Below are positions 48,706 through 57,384 of a DNA stretch of 64,000 nucleotides, piece after piece. Where the stretch lies: contig NZ_JONK01000004.1 in the NCBI RefSeq assembly GCF_000711885.1, positions 248,001 through 312,000 on the forward strand, given 5' to 3'. The notes beneath the pieces are model-generated. The model made no database searches. It saw only the letters and a list, made by a program, of their open reading frames with translations, and was not told the DNA's origin. The position numbers and the translations under genes were made by a program. The number at the start of each line of letters is the position of its first letter. The first letter of the stretch is position 1. The DNA is from Chromobacterium haemolyticum DSM 19808. Lineage in GTDB: Bacteria; Pseudomonadota; Gammaproteobacteria; Burkholderiales; Chromobacteriaceae.

Positions 48706-48712
48706 TCAGGGA

Positions 48713-49693
48713 TCAATCCCAGGGGACTTCCGCCGAGTTTTCAACTACGGCGGCAACCGTGCTGTTTGCCGCGGGTGAGACTGTCGGGCTGGATGCTTCT
48801 TCCAATCCGCCCAGGGCGGCGACCAGGGCGTCTACCAGTTCGCCCAGTTCTTCGCTCATCAAGGTGAAGGTGGCTTCGAACAGGCTTTCTCTATCATCGC
48901 CCGCCTGGCTGGCTTCATCCTGCAGCAGGTCCAGGAATTGCAGCCGCTTCAGCTGCAGCATGTCGGTCAGCTGGAAGCGGATTTTTTCCTGCCAGATCAG
49001 GCCTACCCTGGTAACTTGCTTGCCGGTGGCAATGTGCTGACGGATTTCGTCCGCGGTCAAGTCGATGCGCGCGCAACGGACCACCGCTCCGTTTTCTCCG
49101 CTGTCCTTCAATTCGCAATCCGAGTCCAACTCAAAACCGGCAGGGGCTTCGCCGGCCGCCAGCCAGTCCGTCATCGCGGTGTGCGGAGCGATCTTGGTGC
49201 GAGGCAGCGCGGCGGGGAAAGGCGGCAAGGCTTCGCGCAGCTTGGACACCAACGCCTCCGCCTTGCTGGCGGCGGCCGAATCCACCATTAGCCAGCCGCG
49301 GCGCGTGTCCAGATAGGCGCTCATCCTGCTGCTGCGCACAAAGGCGCGCGGCAGCAGGTCGTCGGTGATCTGCTCTTTCAGCGCCAGCTTTTCCTTGCGG
49401 CCCACCTTGCGCAGCTCTTTGTCTTCGATTTCCGCGACTTTCAGCTCGACGAAATCGCGGATCACCGACGAGGGCAGCACTTTGTCCTCGCGGCGCAGCG
49501 AGACCATCTGGCAGCCGCGCACTGCGTAAACCGGCGCGTCCAGATGGTTGGCGGCGGGCACCCAGCCCTCGCTGAACCAGTCCAGACCCATGCAGTGTTG
49601 GAATGGACGCTTTTCCAGCGCGGCGGAAAGTTGCTCGTTGTTAGGGGCGTCGTCTTGATTCAAACGGTAAAAAGATAGTTGCCTAAACCACAT
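48713..49693 (-). CDS. rdgC: Recombination-associated protein RdgC
   Basis: This 326-residue DNA-binding protein forms a ring-shaped dimer that loads on DNA and limits RecA. MWFRQLSFYRL and FQHCMGLDWFSEGWVPA at the N-terminus, LRKVGRKEKLALKEQITDD and FVRSSRMSAYLD in the middle, and VGLIWQEKIRFQLTDMLQLK toward the end are RdgC blocks. The start at 49693 is the family start, though the frame extends to 49771. In Neisseria, RdgC also contributes to pilin variation. Confidence 0.93.
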   Translation of the reverse strand: MWFRQLSFYRLNQDDAPNNEQLSAALEKRPFQHCMGLDWFSEGWVPAANHLDAPVYAVRGCQMVSLRREDKVLPSSVIRDFVELKVAEIEDKELRKVGRKEKLALKEQITDDLLPRAFVRSSRMSAYLDTRRGWLMVDSAAASKAEALVSKLREALPPFPAALPRTKIAPHTAMTDWLAAGEAPAGFELDSDCELKDSGENGAVVRCARIDLTADEIRQHIATGKQVTRVGLIWQEKIRFQLTDMLQLKRLQFLDLLQDEASQAGDDRESLFEATFTLMSEELGELVDALVAALGGLEEASSPTVSPAANSTVAAVVENSAEVPWD

Positions 49694-49786
49694 ATTTGTT
49701 CCATAATGCGCGTCCTCTGATGCCACAGATTGTACCGCAGCCAAGACGGCAGCGGGGCGGTTTTCAGACAAGCTTTGGATGGTCGT

Positions 49787-49863
49787 CGGAGTGTAGCTTA
49801 GCCTGGTAGAGCGCTACGTTCGGGACGTAGAGGCCGGAGGTTCGAATCCTCTCACTCCGACCA
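49787..49863 (+). tRNA. tRNA-Pro (anticodon CGG)
   Basis: A 77-base cloverleaf: acceptor CGGAGTG pairs with CACTCCG before A-CCA, the D-arm is AGCTTAGCCTGGTAGAGC, and the anticodon loop is TTCGGGA between CTACG and CGTAG. The T-arm is GGAGGTTCGAATCCTCT. The 3' CCA is encoded. The anticodon CGG reads CCG. Confidence 0.96.
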
Positions 49864-49875
49864 GATACAAAAACA

Positions 49876-49906
49876 TGAATTCAAATCTTTGAATTCAGGG
49901 TTTTTG
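49876..49906 (+). terminator. Terminator of the tRNA-Pro gene
   Basis: TGAATTCAAA (49876-49885) pairs perfectly with TTTGAATTCA (49888-49897), then GGGTTTTTGC. Confidence 0.8.
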
Positions 49907-50016
49907 CATTAAAGCGCGGATAAATTAAATCTGATATTTGGAAACGCGCGCCGCCCCTTTTCAAATCGATGGAAACTGTTTATTATTACGCGCTCTGCTT
50001 CAGGGCGGAGTGATGT

Positions 50017-50092
50017 GCCGGTATAGCTCAGTTGGTAGAGCAGCGCATTCGTAATGCGAAGGTCGGGGGTTCGACTCCTCTTACCGGCACCA
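50017..50092 (+). tRNA. tRNA-Thr (anticodon CGT)
   Basis: A 76-base cloverleaf: acceptor GCCGGTA pairs with TACCGGC before A-CCA, the D-arm is AGCTCAGTTGGTAGAGC, and the anticodon loop is TTCGTAA with CGT. The T-arm is GGGGGTTCGACTCCTCT. The anticodon CGT reads ACG. Confidence 0.95.
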
Positions 50093-50115
50093 CAATCCTC
50101 TTCTGAAACTGCAAT

Positions 50116-50140
50116 GAGCCCGCTGTCGCGGGCTTTTTGC
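50116..50140 (+). terminator. Terminator of the tRNA-Thr gene
   Basis: AGCCCGC (50117-50123), loop TGTC, GCGGGCT (50128-50134), then TTTTG. Confidence 0.88.
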
Positions 50141-50429
50141 ATTTCCGGCGGCCATTGCTGTTGGTTTCTTCATTCCCGCCTGTTTCATTTGCGTTGGTGC
50201 GCTTTGAAATTCCTGCCACGGATGCCTTTGCGACGGCTGGTGATCGCATGTCGAATATGATATAAGCATTTTATCGGCGGGCGTGCTGAATGAGCGGCCC
50301 TACCGGTGCCGACGACGACTTGAGAATGCGCCTGGGCTGAAATATATTGTGAACGTCTGTTATGACGAATGGACATGACGGTCTAGGCTGTCATCTAATG
50401 GAAAGCTACAGCAATTGTAGAGAGCGAAC
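50141..50429. other. Upstream region of the methyltransferase gene
   Basis: This 289-bp gap after the tRNA terminator is AT-rich near 50255-50275 (GAATATGATATAAGCATTTT), where a promoter is likely. I see no further gene and no integrase remnant next to the tRNA genes. Confidence 0.4.
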
Positions 50430-51182
50430 ATGCTATCCAATTCCGTTGCTACTTTCAGCCTGTATTCGGATTTATATGCCCGGTTTCGTCCGGCTTATCC
50501 AGAGGCCTTGTATCAGTGGTTGTTGCCGCAGTGCTTCGAGCGTGAACGGGCCTGGGACTGCGCAACCGGCAACGGCCAGACCGCGGTGAGGCTGGGGGAG
50601 AGCTTTGCGCGGGTAGATGCCACCGACATCAGCTCCGCGCAACTGGGCCAAGCCGAGGCGCATAATCAAGTGTATTACCGGGAGTGTCCCGCCGAGGTCA
50701 CGCCCTTTGACGACGCCGCTTTCGACTTGATCACGGTATCGCAGGCGCTGCATTGGTTTCATTTCCCATCGTTTTGGCCGGAGGTGGTCAGGGTGCTCAA
50801 GCCGGGCGGGGTATTCGCCGCTTGGGGCTATCATCTATGCCGGGTTTCCCCCGAGGTGGACCGCGCCGCGGCGATTTTGACTTCCATTATCGAGCCGTTT
50901 TGGTCTAGCCGCTGCCAGATTCTGTGGGACGGCTACAGTACCGCGGGTTGCCCGCTGCCTACGCTTGAAACGCCGGAGCTGGCGATTAGCTGCGATTGGA
51001 CGCTGGAACAATACCTGGGTTTTCTCAACACGCTTTCCGCCAGCAAGCTGTGCAAGCAGACTTTGGGCGAGCATGTGCTGGACGATGCCTCTGGCCGCAT
51101 CGCCCGGGCCTGGGGCGATGGCGGGCAAGCGCGTCAAGTGAGCATGCCGTTAAGCTTGCTGGTGGCGCGGTGCCCAGCGTAA
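50430..51182 (+). CDS. Class I SAM-dependent methyltransferase
   Basis: This 250-residue enzyme has the SAM-binding motif I in AWDCATGNGQTAVRL (about 41-55), the acidic motif II in VDATDISSAQL, and motif IV-V in FDLITVSQALHWFHF and VVRVLKPGGVFAAWGYH. It belongs to the Methyltransf_11 class and resembles yeast Crg1-type trans-aconitate-like methyltransferases. Substrate unknown. Its stop is next to the right end of a dispersed repeat. Confidence 0.85.
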   Translation: MLSNSVATFSLYSDLYARFRPAYPEALYQWLLPQCFERERAWDCATGNGQTAVRLGESFARVDATDISSAQLGQAEAHNQVYYRECPAEVTPFDDAAFDLITVSQALHWFHFPSFWPEVVRVLKPGGVFAAWGYHLCRVSPEVDRAAAILTSIIEPFWSSRCQILWDGYSTAGCPLPTLETPELAISCDWTLEQYLGFLNTLSASKLCKQTLGEHVLDDASGRIARAWGDGGQARQVSMPLSLLVARCPA

Positions 51183-51328
51183 AGCCGTTCATGTTTTTGC
51201 GAGCAAAAGCGAGACGAGGCGAAAACGAGCGAAAAAGCGGAGTGGTCGAGGGGTGCATGAGCATTTCGAAGGTGTACTCACCGTGTAACGCTCCACAACG
51301 CGTAGCAGATCGTAAACAGGTTTTTAGC
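51183..51328 (-). repeat. Dispersed palindromic element, full-length copy in reverse orientation
   Basis: On the minus strand it starts CGCTAAAAACCTGTTTACGA and ends near ACATGAACGGCTTTACG. The interior shows AAATGCTCATGCACC and CACTCCGCTTTTTCGCTCG. Its TAA is the stop codon of the DUF2721 gene (complement of 51324-51326). Confidence 0.85.
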
Positions 51329-51737
51329 GGTGCTTGTCGTATTCCGCCTGTAGATCGGAAAGCAGGATGTTGAGCGCGTCCGACGAGCGCAGTAGCTCTA
51401 TCAAGGACACGGCCAGCGAGCAGATCATGCACAGCAAGCTGATGCCGAAAGTCAGCTCCCCCCAGGCCTGCCAGCCGGTATAGACCTGAAACATCGCCAC
51501 GGTACACAGGAACAGGCTGGCGATGCCCAGGCACTGCATCCATTTGATCAAGGTGATGCGAGTGCGCAAATTGCCGATCTGGCGCAGGATTTTTGGATCC
51601 TGGCTGTCGCGGTACTCCTCATACAGATTGCGAATGATGCCGGCTAGGCCGAGAAAACGGTTGGTATAAGCCAGCAGCAACAGGGAGATGGCGGGAAACA
51701 GCAGGGCGGGTGTGGTCAGGGTCAGCGCGGAATGCAT
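51324..51737 (-). CDS. DUF2721 membrane protein
   Basis: This 137-residue protein has three hydrophobic spans: LTTPALLFPAISLLLLAYTN, then WMQCLGIASLFLCTVAMFQV, then GISLLCMICSLAVSLIELL. Between the first and second is the DUF2721 cytoplasmic loop LAGIIRNLYEEYRDSQDPKI. Function unknown. Its ATG overlaps the stop of the L,D-transpeptidase gene by one base. Its own stop codon is supplied by the dispersed repeat, so the C-terminus may have been altered by the insertion. Confidence 0.82.
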   Translation of the reverse strand: MHSALTLTTPALLFPAISLLLLAYTNRFLGLAGIIRNLYEEYRDSQDPKILRQIGNLRTRITLIKWMQCLGIASLFLCTVAMFQVYTGWQAWGELTFGISLLCMICSLAVSLIELLRSSDALNILLSDLQAEYDKHR

Positions 51738-52393
51738 CAGGCGTTCTCATCAATCAGGACATCAATGCCGTTGTCGGTGGCGTCGAACAGTTCGATTACG
51801 TCCGGGTTTTTCATGCGGACGCAGCCGAGGGAGCTGGGGGTGCCCCAAGGCACATGGTCCCCGGCACCGTGAATGTAAATGGCTCGATTATAGCTGTCTA
51901 CCTCGCCGCCTTGGTTCTTTCCTGGCTCTTCGCCGCAAAGCCACAGGATGCGGGTGAGGATCCAGTCCTTGGTAGGATACTGTGCGTGCAGTTCCGGCGT
52001 GTATTTCCAGGGCGTCACTTTGCGGCGAAAAATAATGGTATTGGCCTCTACGCCGGCGCCGATGCGTTCGCAGACCCGATGCCAGCCGCGAGGCGTCTGA
52101 TAGCTGCCGCTGGCTTCTCCCACGCCGTTGCGCGCGGTGGATACCTGGTATTCGCGCTGCAGCAGGCCCCAGCCGTCGTAATGACGCAGGGTTTGGCTGC
52201 GTACGCCAACCAGAATCCAGGGCGCGCCGTAATGGCGAGGATTGGGGCGGGTGTCCAGCAAGGGCGCGGCGCTTTGCTGGCCAGCAGCGAATGCCGCCGC
52301 CGCCAGCGGGTCCACTGTCAGGGAGGCGTCGTCTTCCATGCCCGCGGCGAAAGCGGATGCGCTCAAGGATAGGACGAGCATCAGTCGCAGCAT
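51737..52393 (-). CDS. L,D-transpeptidase (YkuD domain), secreted
   Basis: This 218-residue protein has a signal peptide (MLRLMLVLSLSASAFA). The YkuD catalytic motif is HGAGDHVPWGTPSSLGCVRM, with the catalytic Cys and upstream His and Ser. It is expected to form 3-3 cross-links or link proteins to peptidoglycan in the periplasm. It starts 4 bp after the tadA stop, on the same strand, and overlaps the DUF2721 gene by one base. The three form an operon. Confidence 0.88.
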   Translation of the reverse strand: MLRLMLVLSLSASAFAAGMEDDASLTVDPLAAAAFAAGQQSAAPLLDTRPNPRHYGAPWILVGVRSQTLRHYDGWGLLQREYQVSTARNGVGEASGSYQTPRGWHRVCERIGAGVEANTIIFRRKVTPWKYTPELHAQYPTKDWILTRILWLCGEEPGKNQGGEVDSYNRAIYIHGAGDHVPWGTPSSLGCVRMKNPDVIELFDATDNGIDVLIDENA

Positions 52394-52397
52394 GGCA

Positions 52398-53195
<798 letters not shown>

Positions 53196-53236
53196 TCACG
53201 GCCGATAGAATGTCATAACCATAGGTTTTTTCTTAT

Positions 53237-54214
53237 ATGCCCGTGATAAAGCCCTATTCCGCCTCCTATACGCCGTCCCAACCCAAGTCATCGGCCGGCC
53301 GCGCCGCGGCAGCTTCTTTCGCCGAATCCGCTGCGGCCCAGGCGGCCTCCCCTACAGCTTCCTTGCCGGCCAGTCCGGCGCAACAGGCGCGTCAGCAGCT
53401 GCAATCTTCTTTGCAGCAAAGCTTGGGTAAATTCATGCAGCAACTGAAAGTGACTTTGCGGCCATTGCCCAAGCGTTCGCCCGAAGTGGATGGCATGCAA
53501 AAGGAGATGTTGAAGAAGAAGGTGGACATGCTGCTGAAGATGGCGCAGATGGCGGGCCGAGACAAGGCCAGCCTGAAAGCGCTGGCGGGGGAACTGGCCC
53601 GCGCGGTCAAGGAGTTGAAACAGTTAGTGGCCAGCATGACGCAAAACGCAGCCGATTCCATGATGTCGGTGAGCGTAGGCGGCGACGCGGAGGCGGCAAG
53701 CGCGGCCGCCTCGGATGCGGCGGTGCCCGAACCGGCGGATGCCGGCGGAGACGCGTCCGGCGCCGCGGCCCAGGTTCAGGCTCAAGCCGCCGCAGCCGAG
53801 GATGAGACGCGGCAGGCTAAGGACGGGGCGGGGGAAGCGTCCTCGGCCGCCGGCGCGCGAGGCGACGAGGCTGCCGCCAACGGCGACAAAAACGCAGGGG
53901 GCGTGGCTCGCGACGATGGCGCCGCGCCGCGGACGGGGGGCGGTAATCCGCTTTCCGGCGGCAATCCGGTGGCGGGAGACCCGGTGATCCAGGACATCAT
54001 GATGAAGCTGAAGCAGCTGCAAAACTGGCTCAAGCAGCAGACGCGCCAGCTGCAAGCGGATCAGGAACTCCGGAAGATGATCAAGGAGATGGACAAGGAC
54101 ATGGTGGGCATCGAGAAGATGCTGGCGACTGGAGAAATAGCGGAGAACGGAGAGATGGACGTTCAGGTCCACGTTGAGGCGGAGGCCGGCGCGGGCGTGA
54201 ACGTCCAGGCTTGA
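53237..54214 (+). CDS. Ala-rich, largely disordered protein with coiled-coil segments
   Basis: This 325-residue protein has no signal peptide. Residues about 1-50 are low-complexity Ser/Ala/Pro. Then come an amphipathic helical region (QQARQQLQSSLQQSLGKFMQ, KEMLKKKVDMLLKMAQM), a long acidic Ala/Gly/Asp tract (about 155-245) and a C-terminal coiled coil (IQDIMMKLKQLQNWLKQQTR). It ends in an acidic Ala/Val tail. It is not a known family to me. The heptad-like pattern suggests it binds a partner or oligomerises. A type III secretion-associated role is possible, but no such genes are nearby. Confidence 0.6.
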   Translation: MPVIKPYSASYTPSQPKSSAGRAAAASFAESAAAQAASPTASLPASPAQQARQQLQSSLQQSLGKFMQQLKVTLRPLPKRSPEVDGMQKEMLKKKVDMLLKMAQMAGRDKASLKALAGELARAVKELKQLVASMTQNAADSMMSVSVGGDAEAASAAASDAAVPEPADAGGDASGAAAQVQAQAAAAEDETRQAKDGAGEASSAAGARGDEAAANGDKNAGGVARDDGAAPRTGGGNPLSGGNPVAGDPVIQDIMMKLKQLQNWLKQQTRQLQADQELRKMIKEMDKDMVGIEKMLATGEIAENGEMDVQVHVEAEAGAGVNVQA

Positions 54215-54496
54215 TCAGCGGCTGCGCCAGAGCCGGCGTCCCAGTTGCCATAGCGCCCATAGCCGCGCGCCGGTGCCAAGCCAGGATTGCAGTCGTCCGC
54301 CGGGCGGCAGCAGGCTGCCGAGCGTGGCCAGAATCTTGCCGAGGCCGCGCTGCCGGCTCCAGGCCTTCAAACCTTCCCCGGCGGCGCCTAGAGGATGGCG
54401 CCGCAGAGTATCCAACTCCAGGCGCAGTTTGACTCTGAGCGCTTCGCCCTTCATCACCAGCAACTGTTTCTTGATGGCGCGGTCCCTTGGGTTCAC
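54215..54496 (-). CDS. YqjK-like small basic protein
   Basis: This 93-residue basic protein begins MNPRDRAIKKQLLVMKGEAL and ends ARLWALWQLGRRLWRSR. Its position behind the YqjE-like gene, overlapping it by four bases, matches the yqjD-yqjE-yqjK order of enterobacteria. The C-terminal third may associate with membrane. Function unknown. Confidence 0.65.
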   Translation of the reverse strand: MNPRDRAIKKQLLVMKGEALRVKLRLELDTLRRHPLGAAGEGLKAWSRQRGLGKILATLGSLLPPGGRLQSWLGTGARLWALWQLGRRLWRSR

Positions 54497-54882
54497 GGAG
54501 CGTCTCCTCCACCCAGAGCTGCCCAGTCCTTGCGCACTTCTTCCAAGGTGGTGGCGAAGGCCGGTCCTTGGTCGCGAAGACGTCGGCGCAAGCTGAAGCC
54601 CAGCCAGGCGCCGGCGCCGCAGAACGACAGTGCGCAGACGGTGAGGACCCAGGCGCGCAGAGTCGGCGGAGTCAGCGTCCAGACCAGCAGCAGCCCAGCC
54701 GTCAGGCCTACGGCGATGAGAATCAGCGCCAGCATGCCGGTGAACAGGCTGCCGATGATGTCGTCTTTCAGTTCCTGGGCTTCAAGCGACAGCAACTCCG
54801 CTCGGGTCAGCAGCAGGGAAGCCACCCCGCCGGCGAAGGAGCGCAGGCTGCCGGGACGGGGTGGGGATGGGCGTTGCGGCAT
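54493..54882 (-). CDS. YqjE-like phage-holin-family membrane protein
   Basis: This 129-residue protein has two membrane spans (IIGSLFTGMLALILIAVGLT and LRAWVLTVCALSFCGAGAWL). The preceding helix LLLTRAELLSLEAQELKDD is typical of the YqjE/DUF1469 family, annotated as holin-superfamily III. It is 3 bp downstream of the YqjD-like gene. These proteins accompany ribosome-hibernating YqjD in other bacteria. Confidence 0.78.
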   Translation of the reverse strand: MPQRPSPPRPGSLRSFAGGVASLLLTRAELLSLEAQELKDDIIGSLFTGMLALILIAVGLTAGLLLVWTLTPPTLRAWVLTVCALSFCGAGAWLGFSLRRRLRDQGPAFATTLEEVRKDWAALGGGDAP

Positions 54883-54885
54883 GCC

Positions 54886-55203
54886 TTAGCGGCGGGAAAC
54901 CAGCATGCCCAGCAGGAAGGCGACGCCAGCGGCGATGCCGATCGATTTCCAAGGGTTTTCATGCACGTATTGATCTGTCGCCTTGGCGGCGACCTTGGCC
55001 TTGCCGACCACCACTTGTTCGGCATCCAGCAACTTGGCCTTGGCCACTTTCAGTTTTTCGCTGACGCGCTGGCGGATTTCCTTGCTTTTCTGGCTGCCGT
55101 CGTCCAGCGAGGCGTCGATCAGCTCTTCGGTGCTGACCAGAACCTGGCGCACGTCATCCAGTAATTGTTCTTTTTCCTTGGCGATTGCAGCGGCATTGGA
55201 CAT
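54886..55203 (-). CDS. YqjD/ElaB-like DUF883 tail-anchored protein
   Basis: This 105-residue protein has a helical DUF883 body (KEKEQLLDDVRQVLVSTEEL, IRQRVSEKLKVAKAKLLDA) and a C-terminal anchor (YVHENPWKSIGIAAGVAFLL GMLVSRR in parts). E. coli YqjD binds stationary-phase ribosomes to the inner membrane. AGGAGAT precedes the ATG. It is the first gene of the three-gene minus-strand operon. Confidence 0.88.
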   Translation of the reverse strand: MSNAAAIAKEKEQLLDDVRQVLVSTEELIDASLDDGSQKSKEIRQRVSEKLKVAKAKLLDAEQVVVGKAKVAAKATDQYVHENPWKSIGIAAGVAFLLGMLVSRR

Positions 55204-55339
55204 AAAGATCTCCTGGTGAAAATGAATGGGAACTCCGCGATGGCACGGCTCTCGCGGCGCAGCAATCAAGCTGACTACCATCAACCTATCAGGCTGGGCC
55301 AGTGACGTCAAACACTGGATTTGACCGATTTCGACTGCG

Positions 55340-56647
55340 TCAAATCCGGCTATAGGCTGCGTTTTCCCAATGTGGAACGCTAGGCGCGCGGAAGCGGCTG
55401 GCCGCGAACAGGCCGACGCCGCCCATGGCCAGGCCGAACCAGGCGGAGACCCAGGGGCTCCAGGGTGCGGCGGCGATCAGCAGCAGCGGCGCGGCGCTGG
55501 CCCATAGCGAATAGGCGATGTTGTAGGTGACGGCGATGCCGGACACGCGGATATCCGCGGGGAACAGGCTGATCATCGCCGAAGGCACCACGCCGACGAT
55601 GCCGCAGCATAAGCCGGCGATGGCGTAGGCGACGCCGGGCCAGCGCCAGCCGCCGATCAGGCTGGCGTAGAGCAGGCCAACGCCCACGGGTAGCAACAGA
55701 CTGTAGAGGATCAGGCTGTGCAAAGGGCCGACACGGTCTGTAACGCGGCCGGCGATCACGCAGCCGATGTTCAGAAACACGATGCCGAGGCTGCCTAGCG
55801 CGAAGGCATCCTTGGCCGACCAGGCGAAGTGTTGCTGCAGCAAGGTGGGCGTTACCACGACCGGGATTATTACAGCGGAGGTCAGCACGCAGGTCAGCAG
55901 CGCGGCCGGCAGCAGTGTGCTCCGGTGAGAGCGCAGCACTTCCAGCAGCGGGTAGGCGCGTTCCTGGCGCTGAGAGCGCAGGGACAGGAATACCGGTGTT
56001 TCATTCAGCCAGCGGCGCAGCCAGACGCCGAACAGGCCCAGCGGGCCGCCGAGCAAGAACGGAATGCGCCAAGCGTAATCCTGCATTTGCTGCGGGCTGA
56101 AGATTTCGGCCAGCAGGGTGGCGGTGAGCGCGCCCAGCAGGTAGCCCATGGTCAGGCCGGCCTGAAGCAGGCCCAACGCGTAGCCGCGGTGGCGGGCCGG
56201 AGCGTGCTCGGCGACAAAAGTCCAGGCGCTGGGCACTTCGCCGCCCACCGCCGCGCCTTGCAGCAGCCGCAGGCATAAGAGCAGCAGCGGCGCGAGATAA
56301 CCGATCTGGGCGTAGGTGGGTAATAGACCGATCAGCAGACAGGGGCCGGCCATCATCAGCATGCTGAGGCTGAACATCCGTTTGCGGCCCAGGCGGTCCG
56401 CAAAGTGGGCCATCAGCATGCCGCCCAGCGGACGAGCCAGATAGCCGGTGGCGAAAATGCCGAAGGTTTGCAGCAAGCGCAGCCATTCCGGCATTTGCGG
56501 CGGGAAGAACAGGTGGCTGAGCGTGGCGGCGAAGAAGGCAAAGACGATGAAGTCGTAGATTTCGAGCGCGCCACCCAATGCGGCCAGTCCCAGGGTGCGG
56601 TAGTCGGTGCGTGAAAGTGCGGCGGCAGGCGTGGAGATGGCGTTCAT
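55340..56647 (-). CDS. MFS transporter, metabolite:H+ symporter family
   Basis: This 435-residue protein has 12 spans and the MHS-family signatures LGGALEIYDFIVFAFFA, LARPLGGMLMAHFADRLGRK and GAAVGGEVPSAWTFVAEHAP. MHS symporters carry dicarboxylates, citrate or betaines with protons. The C-terminal half contains FPADIRVSGIAVTYNIAYSL, a typical MHS segment. Substrate undetermined. Confidence 0.87.
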   Translation of the reverse strand: MNAISTPAAALSRTDYRTLGLAALGGALEIYDFIVFAFFAATLSHLFFPPQMPEWLRLLQTFGIFATGYLARPLGGMLMAHFADRLGRKRMFSLSMLMMAGPCLLIGLLPTYAQIGYLAPLLLLCLRLLQGAAVGGEVPSAWTFVAEHAPARHRGYALGLLQAGLTMGYLLGALTATLLAEIFSPQQMQDYAWRIPFLLGGPLGLFGVWLRRWLNETPVFLSLRSQRQERAYPLLEVLRSHRSTLLPAALLTCVLTSAVIIPVVVTPTLLQQHFAWSAKDAFALGSLGIVFLNIGCVIAGRVTDRVGPLHSLILYSLLLPVGVGLLYASLIGGWRWPGVAYAIAGLCCGIVGVVPSAMISLFPADIRVSGIAVTYNIAYSLWASAAPLLLIAAAPWSPWVSAWFGLAMGGVGLFAASRFRAPSVPHWENAAYSRI

Positions 56648-56848
56648 GAGGGTTCGGGGGCGACGGCGGAGGAGGGGCTGGGGTCGGATTCAATGCACGC
56701 CGACAGTGGCTAGTCGGGGGGCTCGGATCTGCTTAAGGCAATGCGAATATGGTGATATGGCAAACATGCCGCCAGTTTAGCGCGTGTCGGGAAATGTGGC
56801 GATAGTCAATTGCATTTTAACGGCATAAATGACACCGGACATGGACAA
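56648..56848. other. Region between the MFS gene and the guaA terminator
   Basis: These 201 bases hold the MFS promoter, reading toward lower coordinates. I see no gene. AT content rises at 56735-56830. Confidence 0.4.
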
Positions 56849-56880
56849 GAAAAAACCCCGGCGCTGGGCCGGGGTTGATA
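56849..56880 (-). terminator. Terminator downstream of the guaA 3' remnant
   Basis: AACCCCGGC (56854-56862) pairs with GCCGGGGTT (56868-56876); on the minus strand a T-run follows. It lies 14 bp after the I-E-W-E-stop sequence, the position expected of the guaA terminator. Confidence 0.8.
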
Positions 56881-56889
56881 GAAAGGCGC

Positions 56890-56904
56890 TTATTCCCACT
56901 CAAT
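56890..56904 (-). other. Candidate prophage attachment site: end of guaA (I-E-W-E-stop)
   Basis: On the minus strand ATTGAGTGGGAATAA encodes Ile-Glu-Trp-Glu and a stop, the almost invariant C-terminus of GMP synthase GuaA, which is a known integration hotspot. The sequence upstream does not code for the rest of GuaA, so this is a displaced 3' end. It marks where the phage begins. Confidence 0.6.
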
Positions 56905-57003
56905 TGTGAATTGAAGGGCTGTAATCATTGCTGGGTAATGATTGTCGGTAGGTTTGAAAATAACTATACCGTCAAATATACCGTCACCAAAGAAATGTAC
57001 CTA
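56905..57003. other. Left attachment-site flank with direct repeats
   Basis: TATACCGTCA occurs at 56965-56974 and 56977-56986, a 12-bp period. Such tandem decamers are typical arm-type sites for a tyrosine integrase. No integrase gene is visible in this window, so it should lie at the other end of the prophage. Confidence 0.45.
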
Positions 57004-57384
57004 TCAATATGGCTTGGCCGGCCTGCCACCCATCGCCTCATGATACCTCTCTTTTATCGCAGCTTGCAGCAATGGCACCTCAGCCATTTTCAGCTGACCT
57101 GGCAATCCAAGTCCGCGATATCTCTCCAGCAATCTATCCGTCTCACCAATCAGCATCAGCATCCACGTCGCCAACTCAAGCTGCCGCCCATCGGCAGGGA
57201 ACAGGTCGCCGGCCAGAGGCTCAACGCCACGAAACGACGCGACGATCCGCGCACCTTGCCTGAGCGTCAGCGCCTTACTCCGGCACAGGTGGTCAAACGC
57301 GATTGCCGCGCGCTCAAGGATCTCTTCGGGGGGCATGCTGGAATCCGGTTGTGGCCAGATTCCAGCATAGACATCACTCGGCAC
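57004..57384 (-). CDS. Phage hypothetical protein
   Basis: This 126-residue protein is taken from the GTG at 57384, which overlaps the Rz stop by 11 bases; an ATG at 57336 is an alternative. It is helical: PPEEILERAAIAFDHLCRSK, LATWMLMLIGETDRLLERYR, and a basic end. It is the last gene of the lysis/tail transcription unit before the attachment site. Family not recognised. Confidence 0.55.
   Translation of the reverse strand: MPSDVYAGIWPQPDSSMPPEEILERAAIAFDHLCRSKALTLRQGARIVASFRGVEPLAGDLFPADGRQLELATWMLMLIGETDRLLERYRGLGLPGQLKMAEVPLLQAAIKERYHEAMGGRPAKPY

Noticed and set aside
49787..50092. tRNA-associated integration site
   Set aside because: Both tRNAs are intact and no integrase or duplicated 3' end occurs nearby; the prophage boundary is at guaA.
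49909..50142. 77-codon minus-strand frame across the tRNA-Thr gene
   Set aside because: It is a translation of the tRNA gene antisense (a common artefact), not a protein.
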